34,278 nt of DNA from Streptomyces sp. WZ.A104 (GTDB taxonomy: Bacteria; Actinomycetota; Actinomycetes; Streptomycetales; Streptomycetaceae), in the NCBI RefSeq assembly GCF_002382885.1, contig NZ_NWVL01000079.1, positions 1-34,278 of the forward strand, written 5' to 3'. A model generated the notes under the pieces. That model made no database searches. It was not told the DNA's origin and saw only the letters and a program-made list of their open reading frames with translations. Both the position numbers and the translations under genes were made by a program. Below, piece after piece: positions 15,431-22,580 of the stretch. The first letter of the stretch is position 1; each line of letters starts with the position of its first letter.

Positions 15431-16840
15431 ATGTTCCAGAACGCCGACGAAGTGCAGAAGTACGTAGCGGACAACGACGTCAAGTTCATCGATGTCCGGT
15501 TCTGCGACCTGCCCGGGGTGATGCAGCACTTCACGATCCCGGCAGCGACCTTCGACCCGGCCGAGGAACTGGCCTTCGACGGTTCGTCGATCCGTGGCTT
15601 CCAGGCCATCCACGAGTCGGACATGGCGCTGCGCGCGGACCTGTCGACGGCTCGGGTGGACCCCTTCCGCCGCGACAAGACGATCAACATCAACTTCTTC
15701 ATCCACGACCCGATCACGGGCGAGCAGTACAGCCGTGACCCGCGCAACATCGCCAAGAAGGCCGAGGCCTACCTCGCCTCGACCGGCTTCGCGGACACCG
15801 CGTACTTCGGCCCGGAGGCCGAGTTCTACGTCTTCGACAACGTCCGCTTCCAGACGTCGGCGAACGAGAGCTTCTACCACATCGACTCCGAGGCCGGCGC
15901 CTGGAACACCGGTGCGGTCGAGAACAACCGCGGCTACAAGGTCCGCTACAAGGGCGGCTACTTCCCCGCCCCGCCGGTGGACCACTTCGCGGACCTGCGG
16001 GCCGAGATCTCCCTGGAGCTGGACAAGAACGGCCTCCAGGTCGAGCGCCAGCACCACGAGGTCGGCACCGCCGGCCAGGCCGAGATCAACTACAAGTTCA
16101 ACACGCTGCTGGCCGCGGCCGACGACCTGATGCTCTTCAAGTACATCGTGAAGAACGTCGCCTGGCGCAACGGCAAGACCGCGACCTTCATGCCGAAGCC
16201 GATCTTCGGCGACAACGGCTCGGGCATGCACGTGCACCAGTCGCTGTGGCAGGGCGGCTCGCCGCTCTTCTACGACGAGCAGGGCTACGCCGGTCTCTCG
16301 GACATGGCCCGCTACTACATCGGCGGCATCCTGAAGCACGCGCCGTCGCTGCTGGCCTTCACCAACCCGACGGTGAACTCCTACCACCGCCTGGTCCCCG
16401 GCTTCGAGGCCCCGGTCAACATGGTGTACTCGCAGCGCAACCGTTCCGCCGCGATGCGCATCCCGATCACCGGCTCGAACCCGAAGGCCAAGCGCGTCGA
16501 GTTCCGCGCCCCGGACCCGTCCTCGAACCCGTACCTGGCGTTCTCGGCACTGCTGATGGCGGGCCTGGACGGCGTGAAGAACAAGATCGAGCCGGCGGAG
16601 CCGATCGACAAGGACCTCTACGAGCTGGCTCCCGAGGAGCACGCCAACGTCCAGCAGGTCCCGACCTCCCTCCCGGCCGTGCTCGAAGCCCTGGAAGCGG
16701 ACAACGAGTACCTCCAGGCGGGCGGCGTCTTCACGTCGGACCTGATCGAGACGTGGATCGACTACAAGCGCACGAACGAGATCGCCCCGATCCAGCTGCG
16801 GCCGCACCCGCACGAGTTCGAGCTGTACTTCGACATCTAG
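15431..16840 (+). CDS. glnA: Glutamine synthetase type I
   Basis: GlnA makes glutamine from glutamate, ammonia and ATP as a dodecamer. The 469-aa protein shows DGSSIRGFQ (about residue 56), PEAEFYVFD, the glutamate-binding GDNGSGMHVHQSLW, NRSAAMRIP and the RVEFRAPDPSSNPYLA block. The adenylylation motif DLYELAPEE places its tyrosine at residue 397, the same number as in E. coli, so control by GlnE is expected. ATG 15431 is chosen because AGGAGGAG (15419-15426) sits just upstream; an in-frame ATG 69 bp earlier has no such site. GlnR box upstream and hairpin downstream indicate a monocistronic, nitrogen-regulated unit. Confidence 0.98.
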   Translation: MFQNADEVQKYVADNDVKFIDVRFCDLPGVMQHFTIPAATFDPAEELAFDGSSIRGFQAIHESDMALRADLSTARVDPFRRDKTININFFIHDPITGEQYSRDPRNIAKKAEAYLASTGFADTAYFGPEAEFYVFDNVRFQTSANESFYHIDSEAGAWNTGAVENNRGYKVRYKGGYFPAPPVDHFADLRAEISLELDKNGLQVERQHHEVGTAGQAEINYKFNTLLAAADDLMLFKYIVKNVAWRNGKTATFMPKPIFGDNGSGMHVHQSLWQGGSPLFYDEQGYAGLSDMARYYIGGILKHAPSLLAFTNPTVNSYHRLVPGFEAPVNMVYSQRNRSAAMRIPITGSNPKAKRVEFRAPDPSSNPYLAFSALLMAGLDGVKNKIEPAEPIDKDLYELAPEEHANVQQVPTSLPAVLEALEADNEYLQAGGVFTSDLIETWIDYKRTNEIAPIQLRPHPHEFELYFDI

Positions 16841-16872
16841 ACCACGGCTCGGGCCCCTGCGCCTGACGCGAC

Positions 16873-16908
16873 GAGGGCCGCTGCCTCCTTCCGGGGGCGG
16901 CGGCCCTC
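16873..16908 (+). terminator. Terminator hairpin after glnA
   Basis: A 13-bp stem with one wobble, GAGGGCCGCTGCC with GGCGGCGGCCCTC, lies 33 nt after the glnA stop. Confidence 0.7.
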
Positions 16909-16991
16909 GGCCGTTCCGTCGACAGGGCCGGGGCACGTTCGCACCCGAGGAGACCAGCTCGATGTGGACCTCGGACCCACCGACGTTGATA

Positions 16992-17012
16992 CGAGCCGGT
17001 CGTACCGGCTCG
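16992..17012 (-). terminator. Hairpin downstream of the small zinc-finger gene
   Basis: CGAGCCGGT-CGT-ACCGGCTCG is a perfect 9-bp stem with a 3-nt loop, 48 nt past the TAG of the minus-strand small gene. It could end that transcript; the dyad shape would also suit a regulator site. Confidence 0.4.
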
Positions 17013-17037
17013 ACGGGTCGTGCACCGGGGCGCGGTC

Positions 17038-17085
17038 AGCGCTTCTTGGTCTTCCTCTTCTAGCGCTTCTTGGTCTTCCTCTTCT
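17038..17085. repeat. 24-bp perfect tandem duplication
   Basis: Two identical 24-bp units (17038-17061 and 17062-17085) abut with no spacer. On the minus strand they encode the basic tail of the 47-aa protein. The junction creates an in-frame TAG, so the second copy lies beyond the stop and still ends with what was probably the ancestral TGA. Confidence 0.95.
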
Positions 17086-17203
17086 GCCGGAGAGTCCACT
17101 CGCCCCGGTGGAGCTGACACCGGGAGTAGCCGATCATCGCCGGGTTGCGGCACGGCTTGCCGGACTTCGTCTTCAGTGATCCGCAGGTGACTTGCTTGCC
17201 CAT
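17060..17203 (-). CDS. Small zinc-finger-like basic peptide (47 aa)
   Basis: ATG 17203 is preceded by GGGAGGG with a 3-nt gap, a strong ribosome-binding site. The 47-aa product has four spaced metal-ligand residues, C7, C18, C29 and H32, in the pattern CGSLKTKSGKPCRNPAM...C-x2-H. It ends in a lysine/arginine tail (RQKRKTKKR). The CG-x-x-T-x-x-G-x-PC-x-x-PA...C-x-x-H pattern resembles the Cys/His motif of HGGxSTG-type small proteins. The basic tail suggests nucleic-acid or ribosome binding (inference). A 24-bp duplication lies at the 3' end, and the first stop (TAG) is in the repeat junction. Function is unknown. Confidence 0.8.
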   Translation of the reverse strand: MGKQVTCGSLKTKSGKPCRNPAMIGYSRCQLHRGEWTLRQKRKTKKR

Positions 17204-17326
17204 GGGCCCTCCCGCCCCGCAGGTCGACGCATTGAAGGCATCGTCAGGGACCAGCGCGTCCAGTGTCCGCCGATCCGCGCGTGTCGGCTGATTCCAGGTC
17301 CCGCGCGACCGGAAGGCGACCCGCCG

Positions 17327-17893
17327 TCACCGCAGCGAAGGCCGCGCCCTCCCCGCCCAGTACTCGTCCGCCGTGATGCCCAGCAGGACCACGTCGTGGT
17401 AGGCGCCCGCGAAGAACTCGTGCCGGCGGAGGCGGCCCTCCTCGACGAAGCCGAGTTTGCGGTAGAGGGCCAGGGAGGCGTCGTTGAAGGCGTAGACCTC
17501 CACCTCGCATTTGTGGCAGCGCTGTTCGGCGAACATGTAGGTGAGGACCAGTTCGGTGGCCTCGGCCGCGTAGCCCCGTCGGCGGTGTTCGCGGGTGATC
17601 TCGATGCCCGTACGGAAACGTCCGGCCCGGGCGTCGGTCTCGCCGACCGACACCGCGCCGGCGAAGGCGTGCTCGGAGCGGGTCTCGATGACCAGGTGGT
17701 ACGCGGTGGGGTTCGGGGTGCGGCCGGCGCGTTCGGCGGTCCAGGCGCGGAAGCCCTCGTCCGAGCGCGGCGGCTCGACCATGTCGGCGTTCCGGGCGTC
17801 CACGGTGTGCTGGGCCAGGGCCCGGAAGCCCTCCCAGTCGTCCGGTTCGATGCCTCGAAGGCGTACCTTCTCGCCGGTCCACAGGTCGCTCAT
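17327..17893 (-). CDS. GNAT-family acetyltransferase (RimJ/RimL-like)
   Basis: This 188-aa acetyltransferase of the Acetyltransf_3 type begins with VRLRGIEPDDWEGFRAL. The acetyl-CoA-binding REHRRRGYAAEATELVL is around residues 100-116 and the closing block is EVYAFNDASLALYRKLGFVEEGRLR. Its ATG overlaps the TGA of the upstream phosphotransferase-like gene (ATGA), so the two are translationally coupled and probably co-regulated. The target may be a protein N-terminus or a small amine. Coupling to a drug-kinase-like gene raises the possibility of detoxification, but this is inference. Confidence 0.9.
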   Translation of the reverse strand: MSDLWTGEKVRLRGIEPDDWEGFRALAQHTVDARNADMVEPPRSDEGFRAWTAERAGRTPNPTAYHLVIETRSEHAFAGAVSVGETDARAGRFRTGIEITREHRRRGYAAEATELVLTYMFAEQRCHKCEVEVYAFNDASLALYRKLGFVEEGRLRRHEFFAGAYHDVVLLGITADEYWAGRARPSLR

Positions 17894-18459
17894 GGTGTTC
17901 CAGCCTGATGCGCGGGGGCCGGTCGGCAGGCTACGCGGGCCGCGATGGTCCTTGCGCAGTCCAGGGACTCCGTGTGCGTGGTGTCCACCTCCAGGTCGTA
18001 CACGACGCCCCGGTGGACCGTCTCGGCCTGGGACTCGGCCATGCCCCGGGGGCGGTCCCCGCGGGCGGTCTCGCGGGCCGCGGCGGCCTCGGCCTCACAC
18101 CTGACGCCGACCCACAGCACGTCCAGGCCCGTCAGGGCCTTCCGCCACGTTTCCTGGGAGGCCGGGCCGCCGAGGAAGACGTCGTCGACGATGACCCGGG
18201 CTCCCGCCCGTACCATCGCGGCGACCCCCTCGCGCCAGGCCGCCTCCAGCCTCCGGAACTCCGGTCCGACGGTTACGTCGCCGTCCGCGCCGAACCCGAT
18301 GCCCTTGTCCGACGTCAGCAGGGAGGCGGGCATCGCGTCGACCAACGTGTCGATCGCGGCGGCCAGCCATGGGTCCGGCAGTTCCGCCTGGAGGCAGCGG
18401 ACGATGCCGGACTTGCCGGAGCTGGACCCGCCGTTCAGCACGATCACTTGAGTCGTCAC
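17890..18459 (-). CDS. Chloramphenicol phosphotransferase-like protein (CPT family)
   Basis: This 189-aa P-loop kinase-like protein has Walker A GGSSSGKS at residues 10-17. The catalytic aspartate of S. venezuelae CPT (Asp37) is matched by Asp37 here in IDTLVDAMP. The VIVDDVFLGG strand and the terminal pattern VGVRCEAEAAAARETARGDR...VYDLEVDT are also family features. CPT phosphorylates the primary hydroxyl of chloramphenicol; many homologues act on unknown substrates, so drug resistance is only a possibility. It starts at GTG 18459, with a -10 hexamer 6 nt upstream and no Shine-Dalgarno sequence. It is the first gene of a two-gene operon with the GNAT. Confidence 0.88.
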   Translation of the reverse strand: MTTQVIVLNGGSSSGKSGIVRCLQAELPDPWLAAAIDTLVDAMPASLLTSDKGIGFGADGDVTVGPEFRRLEAAWREGVAAMVRAGARVIVDDVFLGGPASQETWRKALTGLDVLWVGVRCEAEAAAARETARGDRPRGMAESQAETVHRGVVYDLEVDTTHTESLDCARTIAARVACRPAPAHQAGTP

Positions 18460-18465
18460 CGGGTC

Positions 18466-18471
18466 ACGGTA
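18466..18471 (-). promoter_or_regulatory. -10 element of a leaderless promoter (CPT-like/GNAT operon)
   Basis: On the minus strand TACCGT-GACCCG-GTG gives a 6-nt spacing, identical in hexamer and spacing to the RDD gene. Confidence 0.45.
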
Positions 18472-18540
18472 GGGGCAACCGGTACGGGCCCCCAGCGATT
18501 TTCGGTGCGGCCGCCGTACCGCCGTGCCCCCGGCATCATG

Positions 18541-18563
18541 CGGACCTCACGGGACGAGGTCCG
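18541..18563. repeat. 8-bp inverted repeat upstream of the CPT-like operon
   Basis: CGGACCTC-ACGGGAC-GAGGTCCG forms a perfect 8-bp dyad about 70-95 bp upstream of the -10 hexamer of the CPT-like operon. It could be a regulator site or part of the terminator region of the unknown gene on its right. Confidence 0.35.
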
Positions 18564-18585
18564 GCGCGGTACGGCCCCGGCCGCA

Positions 18586-18622
18586 CCTGCGCCCCCGGGC
18601 CGGTGAGGTCCGGGGGCGCAGG
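18586..18622 (-). terminator. Terminator hairpin downstream of the 101-aa gene
   Basis: A perfect 13-bp stem (18586-18598 with 18610-18622) with an 11-nt loop begins 45 nt beyond the stop of the minus-strand 101-aa gene. Confidence 0.7.
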
Positions 18623-18667
18623 GCGATCGGTGTTGGGGGTAAGGCGGGGGGGTGGTGGGGTTGGTCG

Positions 18668-18973
18668 TCAGCGGCCGTAGCGGATCAGCGCGCGGACCAT
18701 GCGGCAGGTGGTGTCGGACGGCGGGTGGATGCCCAGGCGCTCGGCGGTGATCCGTATCCGGTGGTTTCCGGCGCTGGAGGGCTGGTAGACCCCGCTGTCG
18801 AGCAGGGCGATCGCCAGGCGCATGGCCTTGAGGCGGCGGTTGTGGGAGACATACCACTCGCGGGGGCGGCCCGCGGGCAGTCGCTTCTTCGGCATCGGGG
18901 TGGGAAGCGGCGGGTGGAAGGGCATCGGGAGCTGTCGGTCGAGCGGCTCGGACGTGACTGCGGCAACGGCCAT
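18668..18973 (-). CDS. Unknown small protein (101 aa) under a DNA-damage-type promoter
   Basis: I do not recognise the family. The 101-aa protein has a Pro-rich N-terminal third (PFHPPLPTPMPKKRLPAGRP) and a basic helical part (EWYVSHNRRLKAMRLAIALL). It ends with a compact segment (NHRIRITAERLGIHPPSDTTCRMVRALIRYGR) that could be a helix-turn-helix-like fold. ATG 18973 is chosen: AGGAGG (plus 18980-18985) lies exactly 6 nt upstream, whereas the ATG at 18979 would touch the ribosome-binding site. The promoter upstream matches the RecA-NDp/PafBC class, so induction by DNA damage is predicted. A terminator follows, so it is monocistronic. It could be a DNA-binding or stress-response protein (speculative). 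Confidence 0.78.
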   Translation of the reverse strand: MAVAAVTSEPLDRQLPMPFHPPLPTPMPKKRLPAGRPREWYVSHNRRLKAMRLAIALLDSGVYQPSSAGNHRIRITAERLGIHPPSDTTCRMVRALIRYGR

Positions 18974-19018
18974 CGGCATCCTCCTGGCAGGGTGATGGAA
19001 CCCTTGTGAACTCCCTCC

Positions 19019-19041
19019 ATTTTACTGCCCCCCACTGACAA
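19019..19041 (-). promoter_or_regulatory. PafBC-dependent (RecA-NDp type) DNA-damage promoter
   Basis: On the minus strand TTGTCAGTG (plus 19033-19041), an 8-bp spacer and TAAAAT (plus 19019-19024) match the RecA-NDp consensus TTGTCAGTG-N8-TAnnnT. That motif is recognised with the WYL-family activator PafBC in mycobacteria and Streptomyces. It lies about 46 bp upstream of the 101-aa gene. The usual -35 box at 17-18 bp is missing, as expected for this class. Confidence 0.8.
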
Positions 19042-19079
19042 TCGCCCCTGGCCAGAGGCTATTTCGGTAGTCCCTCGCG

Positions 19080-19085
19080 TACCCT
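19080..19085 (+). promoter_or_regulatory. -10 element of a leaderless promoter (ArsC-like gene)
   Basis: TACCCT ends 7 nt before ATG 19093 and no ribosome-binding site is present. Confidence 0.5.
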
Positions 19086-19092
19086 TGGCCCC

Positions 19093-19452
19093 ATGGAGAT
19101 CTGGATCAATCCGGCCTGTTCTAAGTGCCGCAGCGCGCTGACCCTGCTCGACGCGGAAGGCGCCGACTACACCGTCCGCCGTTACCTGGAGGACGTGCCG
19201 TCGCCCGAGGAGATCCGGGCCGTCCTCGACCGGCTCGGTCTTCAACCGTGGGAGATCACACGGACCCAGGAAGCGGCGGCCAAGGAGCTCGGGCTCAAGG
19301 AGTGGCCCCGGGAAGCCGGTTCGCGCGAGCGGTGGATCGCCGCCCTGTCCGAGCACCCCAAGCTGATCCAGCGGCCCATCATCACCGCCGACGACGGCAG
19401 CGCCGTGGTGGCGCGCACCGATGACGCGGTTCGGGACGCGCTGGGGCGGTAG
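19093..19452 (+). CDS. ArsC/Spx-family thioredoxin-fold protein (arsenate-reductase-like)
   Basis: This 119-aa protein has the ArsC fold. It starts with a strand carrying NPACSKCRSAL, with cysteines at residues 9 and 12. The family block VRRYLEDVPSPEEIRAVLDRLG follows, and the ArsC signature LIQRPIITADDG is around residues 95-106. The first Cys is the likely catalytic one. The length and motif resemble the YfgD/ArsC group; many such proteins are not true arsenate reductases, and no ars genes are nearby. It is divergent from the PafBC-controlled gene and probably leaderless. Confidence 0.88.
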   Translation: MEIWINPACSKCRSALTLLDAEGADYTVRRYLEDVPSPEEIRAVLDRLGLQPWEITRTQEAAAKELGLKEWPREAGSRERWIAALSEHPKLIQRPIITADDGSAVVARTDDAVRDALGR

Positions 19453-19468
19453 CGGAGGCCTCGGGCCC

Positions 19469-19498
19469 CCCGGAAACACGTCAACCCGGAAACACGTC
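19469..19498. repeat. 14-bp direct repeat in the ArsC/CMD gap
   Basis: CCCGGAAACACGTC occurs at 19469-19482 and again at 19485-19498 with a 2-bp gap, between two convergent genes. No hairpin terminator was found in this 150-bp gap. Confidence 0.85.
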
Positions 19499-19602
19499 CA
19501 GGCGGCCGTTCAGCTCGGCCGCCGCCGGGACGTGTAGCGGCAGGGTGTGGTGGGTCACGCCGGGGATCGTTGGCCGAGGCCCGGGGCGGCGGGACCGTAC
19601 GG

Positions 19603-20100
19603 TCAGCGCTCGTCCGTGCCCGCCCGCTTGGACGTGGCGAGGGCGATGCGGTTCCAGGTGTTGATGGTGAGGATCAGGGCCAGCAGCCGGGCCAGCTCCT
19701 CCTCGTCGAAGTGCGCCGCCGCACGGCCGTAGACCGCGTCCGGAACCCCGGCGTCCACGACTCGGGTGACCGCGTCGGTCAGGGCCAGGGCTGCCTGTTC
19801 CTTCTCCGTGAAGAAGTGGGTCGCCTCCTGCCACACCGCGACCATGTGCAGCCGCTCCTCGCTCTCCCCCGCCTTGCGCGCGTCCGTGGTGTGCATGTGC
19901 AGGCAGTACGCGCAGTTGTTCAGGTGCGAGGAGCGGATCTGGACCAGCTCGACCAGGGTCGGGTCCAGACCCTCGCGGGCCGCCGCGTCCAGACCGATCA
20001 CGGCCCGGAAGACCTTCGGGGCGGTCTTCGCGAAATTGAGCCGAGCGGTGGGGGCGGTAGTCGTGGCGCGGTTGTTCGTCTTGATCTCTGTCGTCGTCAT
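19603..20100 (-). CDS. Carboxymuconolactone decarboxylase / AhpD-family protein
   Basis: This 165-aa all-helical protein of the CMD/AhpD superfamily has the redox motif CAYC (Cys63, Cys66) followed by His70 in NNCAYCLHMHT. This is the arrangement of AhpD-type alkylhydroperoxidase cores. Further family features are LVQIRSSHLNNC upstream and the C-terminal LILTINTWNRIALATSK. A peroxide- or thiol-related role is likely but the substrate is unknown. ATG 20100 is preceded on the minus strand by TAGATT at 7 nt, so it is probably leaderless. It is divergent from a MocR/PdxR-type regulator (47 bp between starts), a pairing that suggests direct control. Confidence 0.9.
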   Translation of the reverse strand: MTTTEIKTNNRATTTAPTARLNFAKTAPKVFRAVIGLDAAAREGLDPTLVELVQIRSSHLNNCAYCLHMHTTDARKAGESEERLHMVAVWQEATHFFTEKEQAALALTDAVTRVVDAGVPDAVYGRAAAHFDEEELARLLALILTINTWNRIALATSKRAGTDER

Positions 20101-20107
20101 GGGTACG

Positions 20108-20113
20108 AATCTA
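20108..20113 (-). promoter_or_regulatory. -10 element of a leaderless promoter (CMD gene)
   Basis: On the minus strand TAGATT-CGTACCC-ATG gives a 7-nt spacing. The 47-bp divergent gap must also hold any MocR operator, but no clear direct repeat was found. Confidence 0.45.
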
Positions 20114-20147
20114 GGACGACGGGCGACCGGTTACGGGGTGCATTTCG

Positions 20148-21647
20148 ATGACGTATTCATGGGTCAATTCTGCGGAGATCCTGGGCAGTGATCTGCCACT
20201 GGAGCTCTCCGGTACGGGCAACCGCCGGGCCGTCCTGATGGCCGCGCTGCGCGAGGCCGTCCGCAGCGGGCGGCTCGCCCCCGGTACCCGGCTGCCGCCC
20301 TACCGTTCCCTCGCCGCCGACCTGGGCCTGGCCCGCAACACCGTCGCCGACGCCTACGCGGAGCTGGTCGCGGAGGGGTGGCTGGCGGCCCGCCAGGGCT
20401 CGGGCACCCGGGTCGCCGAGCGGGCCGCCCCCGTCACCCCCGTCCACCGGCCGCGCACCCCCGAGCGCGCCGCCCGCCCGGTCCACGACCTGGTCCAGGG
20501 GCAGCCGGACCCCTCGGTCTTCCCGCGCACCGCCTGGCTGGCCTCCGCGCGCCGGGCCATCGCGGCCGCCCCCAACGACGCGTTCGGGCCCGGCGATCCG
20601 CACGGGCGGCCCGAGCTGCGGCGGGCCCTGGCCGGTTATCTGGCCCGGGTGCGCGGGGTGCGGGCCTCGCCGGAGCGCGTCGTCCTCTGCTCGGGCGCCG
20701 CGCACGGGCTGCGGCTGCTGGCGGACGTGCTCGGCGGTCCGTGGGCGGCGGAGGAGTACGGTCTGCCCTTCCACCGCGGGCTCCTCGCCGCTCACGGCGT
20801 CGGGACGCGGCCGCTGGGCGTGGACGGGGACGGGGCACGGGTCGACGGGCTGACCCGCCGGGACCGTGCCGTACTGCTCACGCCCGCCCACCAGTTCCCG
20901 ACCGGCGGACCGCTGCACCCCGCGCGGCGGGCCGCCGTGGTCGACTGGGCCCGGTCCACCGGCGGGCTCGTCGTCGAGGACGACTACGACGGGGAGTTCC
21001 GCTACGACCGGCAGCCCGTGGGGGCCGTCCAGGGGCTCGATCCCGAGCATGTGGTGCTGCTCGGATCGGTCAGCAAAAGCCTCTCCCCCGGCCTGCGGAT
21101 CGGCTGGATGGTACTGCCCCAGCGGCTGGTCGCGCCCGTCGTGGCGGCGAAGGGCGAGCGTGAGCAGTGGTCGAGCGCCACCGAACAGCTGACGCTCGCG
21201 GACTTCGTCGAGTCGGGCGCGTACGACCGGCAGGTACGGCGGATGCGGCAGCGCCACCGCCGCCGCCGGGACCAGCTGGTGGCCGCCCTGGAGCGGCGGG
21301 CGCCGCACGTCCGGGTCACCGGGATCGCGGCGGGCCTGCACGCGGTGCTTGAGCTGCCGCCCGGCACCGAGCGTTCGGTGGTCCGGGCGGCGGCCTGGCA
21401 GGGGCTTGCGGTGGAGGGGCTGGCCGACTACCGGCACCCGGGGGCGACTCCGTGTCCGGTCGCGGACGTGACTCCGTACGCGGGCGGCTCCGGCACCCGC
21501 CCGCACCCGGGCCCTGGCCCGGCAAAGGACGCCTCGGACGCCGATGCCGGCGTCCGTGACGGGCTCGTCGTCGGCTATGCCACCCCCGCCGAACACGCCT
21601 ACCCGGAGGCGTTGGAGGCCCTGTGCCGGGCCCTCCCGCCGGGGTGA
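20148..21647 (+). CDS. MocR/PdxR-family regulator (GntR HTH fused to aminotransferase domain)
   Basis: This 499-aa chimeric regulator has an N-terminal GntR winged helix (residues about 20-90: AALREAVRSGRLAPGTRLPPYRSLAADLGLARNTV...) joined by a linker to a fold-type I aminotransferase domain. The PLP lysine is Lys310 in LLGSVSKSLSPGLRIGW, and EDDYDGEFRYD is also typical. MocR proteins sense PLP or amino compounds. It is divergent from the CMD gene and probably controls it. The region around residues 440-465 (tail of the aminotransferase domain) carries a Pro/Gly-rich insertion. It ends directly against the convergent oxidoreductase gene with no gap. Confidence 0.92.
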   Translation: MTYSWVNSAEILGSDLPLELSGTGNRRAVLMAALREAVRSGRLAPGTRLPPYRSLAADLGLARNTVADAYAELVAEGWLAARQGSGTRVAERAAPVTPVHRPRTPERAARPVHDLVQGQPDPSVFPRTAWLASARRAIAAAPNDAFGPGDPHGRPELRRALAGYLARVRGVRASPERVVLCSGAAHGLRLLADVLGGPWAAEEYGLPFHRGLLAAHGVGTRPLGVDGDGARVDGLTRRDRAVLLTPAHQFPTGGPLHPARRAAVVDWARSTGGLVVEDDYDGEFRYDRQPVGAVQGLDPEHVVLLGSVSKSLSPGLRIGWMVLPQRLVAPVVAAKGEREQWSSATEQLTLADFVESGAYDRQVRRMRQRHRRRRDQLVAALERRAPHVRVTGIAAGLHAVLELPPGTERSVVRAAAWQGLAVEGLADYRHPGATPCPVADVTPYAGGSGTRPHPGPGPAKDASDADAGVRDGLVVGYATPAEHAYPEALEALCRALPPG

Positions 21648-22556
21648 TCAGGCTGCCTGCGACTCCGCCTGTGCCAGCAGCTCCGTGAGGTGGAGGCCGA
21701 AGCGGGCGTCGCATGGGTGCGGCACCCCCGTGCGTACCGCTTCGGCCAGCGCGTCCACCGCTCCCCGGAACGCGGTCCGCGCGCCGTCCCAGCCCGGGAT
21801 CTCGGCCGTCCCCCGCTCGCCCCGGAGCTCGATCTGCACGCCCGCCGCGCCGGGCGGGGCGCTCAGGCCGAGGGTCACCGTGCTGGAGGCGCCGGAAGCG
21901 TGGCGCAGGATCAGGTGGGTGGTGTCGGCGGGGCCGCGGGCGGCGGTCACCTCCGTGACCTCGCCCAGGACCGGGATGAGCACCGAGAGCGTGTGCGGGC
22001 CGACGTCCCACAGGCCGCCCTTCTCGCGCCGCCACGGGGACTCCGCGTACTCGCTGGTGGAGCCGGACGCGTAGAGCGAGCCGAGCCACTGCGCGCGGGC
22101 GGTGAACCAGCCGCCCGCCGCTGTCTGTTCGGCGATCCAGGCCGACGTCTCCGGGGCGAAGCGCAGGGTGCAGAAGACCACCGAGGCGACCTCCGCCTCC
22201 GCCGCCGCCTCGGCCACCGCGCGGGCCCCCTCGACCGTCGTGGCCACCGGCTTGTCCATCAGCAGGTGGCAGCCCGCCTCCGCCGCCCGGACGGCCAGCG
22301 GGGCCTGGACGTCCGGCGGCAGCGCGAAGGCGATCGCGTCGCTCGCCTCCAGCAGCGCGTCGATCCCCTCCTCACCCGTGTACGCCCGCGTCCCGTGGGC
22401 GGCCGCGAGGGCCTCCGCCGCCTCGGCCCGGCGGCCCCACATCCCGCTCAGCTCGACGCCGGGGTGGGCGGCGAGCGCGGGGGCCTGGGTGTTGCGCGCC
22501 CAGGGGCCGGTGCCGAGGAGACCGATACGCAGAGGAGTGGTGCCCGCAGTCGTCAT
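21648..22556 (-). CDS. Gfo/Idh/MocA-family oxidoreductase
   Basis: This 302-aa NAD(P)-dependent oxidoreductase has the N-terminal Rossmann fold RIGLLGTGPWARNTQAPAL (about residues 9-27). The family hallmark MDKPVATTVEGA, with the lysine that is usually catalytic, is near residue 97, and a C-terminal alpha/beta sheet domain follows. Substrates of the family are sugars, inositols or related compounds; none can be named here. CACACT lies 7 nt before the ATG on the minus strand, again suggesting a leaderless message. It is divergent from the Ro-like operon across 305 bp that contain the 13-bp tandem array. Confidence 0.9.
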   Translation of the reverse strand: MTTAGTTPLRIGLLGTGPWARNTQAPALAAHPGVELSGMWGRRAEAAEALAAAHGTRAYTGEEGIDALLEASDAIAFALPPDVQAPLAVRAAEAGCHLLMDKPVATTVEGARAVAEAAAEAEVASVVFCTLRFAPETSAWIAEQTAAGGWFTARAQWLGSLYASGSTSEYAESPWRREKGGLWDVGPHTLSVLIPVLGEVTEVTAARGPADTTHLILRHASGASSTVTLGLSAPPGAAGVQIELRGERGTAEIPGWDGARTAFRGAVDALAEAVRTGVPHPCDARFGLHLTELLAQAESQAA

Positions 22557-22580
22557 GGGTGCCAGTGTGCCGGGTGCGCG

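Noticed and set aside
15389..16936. Long minus-strand open frame opposite glnA
   Set aside because: Antisense shadow of glnA without motifs or a ribosome-binding site.
16909..17059. Possible gene in the glnA/zinc-finger gap
   Set aside because: No open frame with a ribosome-binding site was found; only the hairpin at 16992-17012 stands out.
19481..19834. Minus-strand ORF of 117 codons overlapping the CMD gene
   Set aside because: Out of frame with the CMD protein and spans the 14-bp direct repeat; no support.
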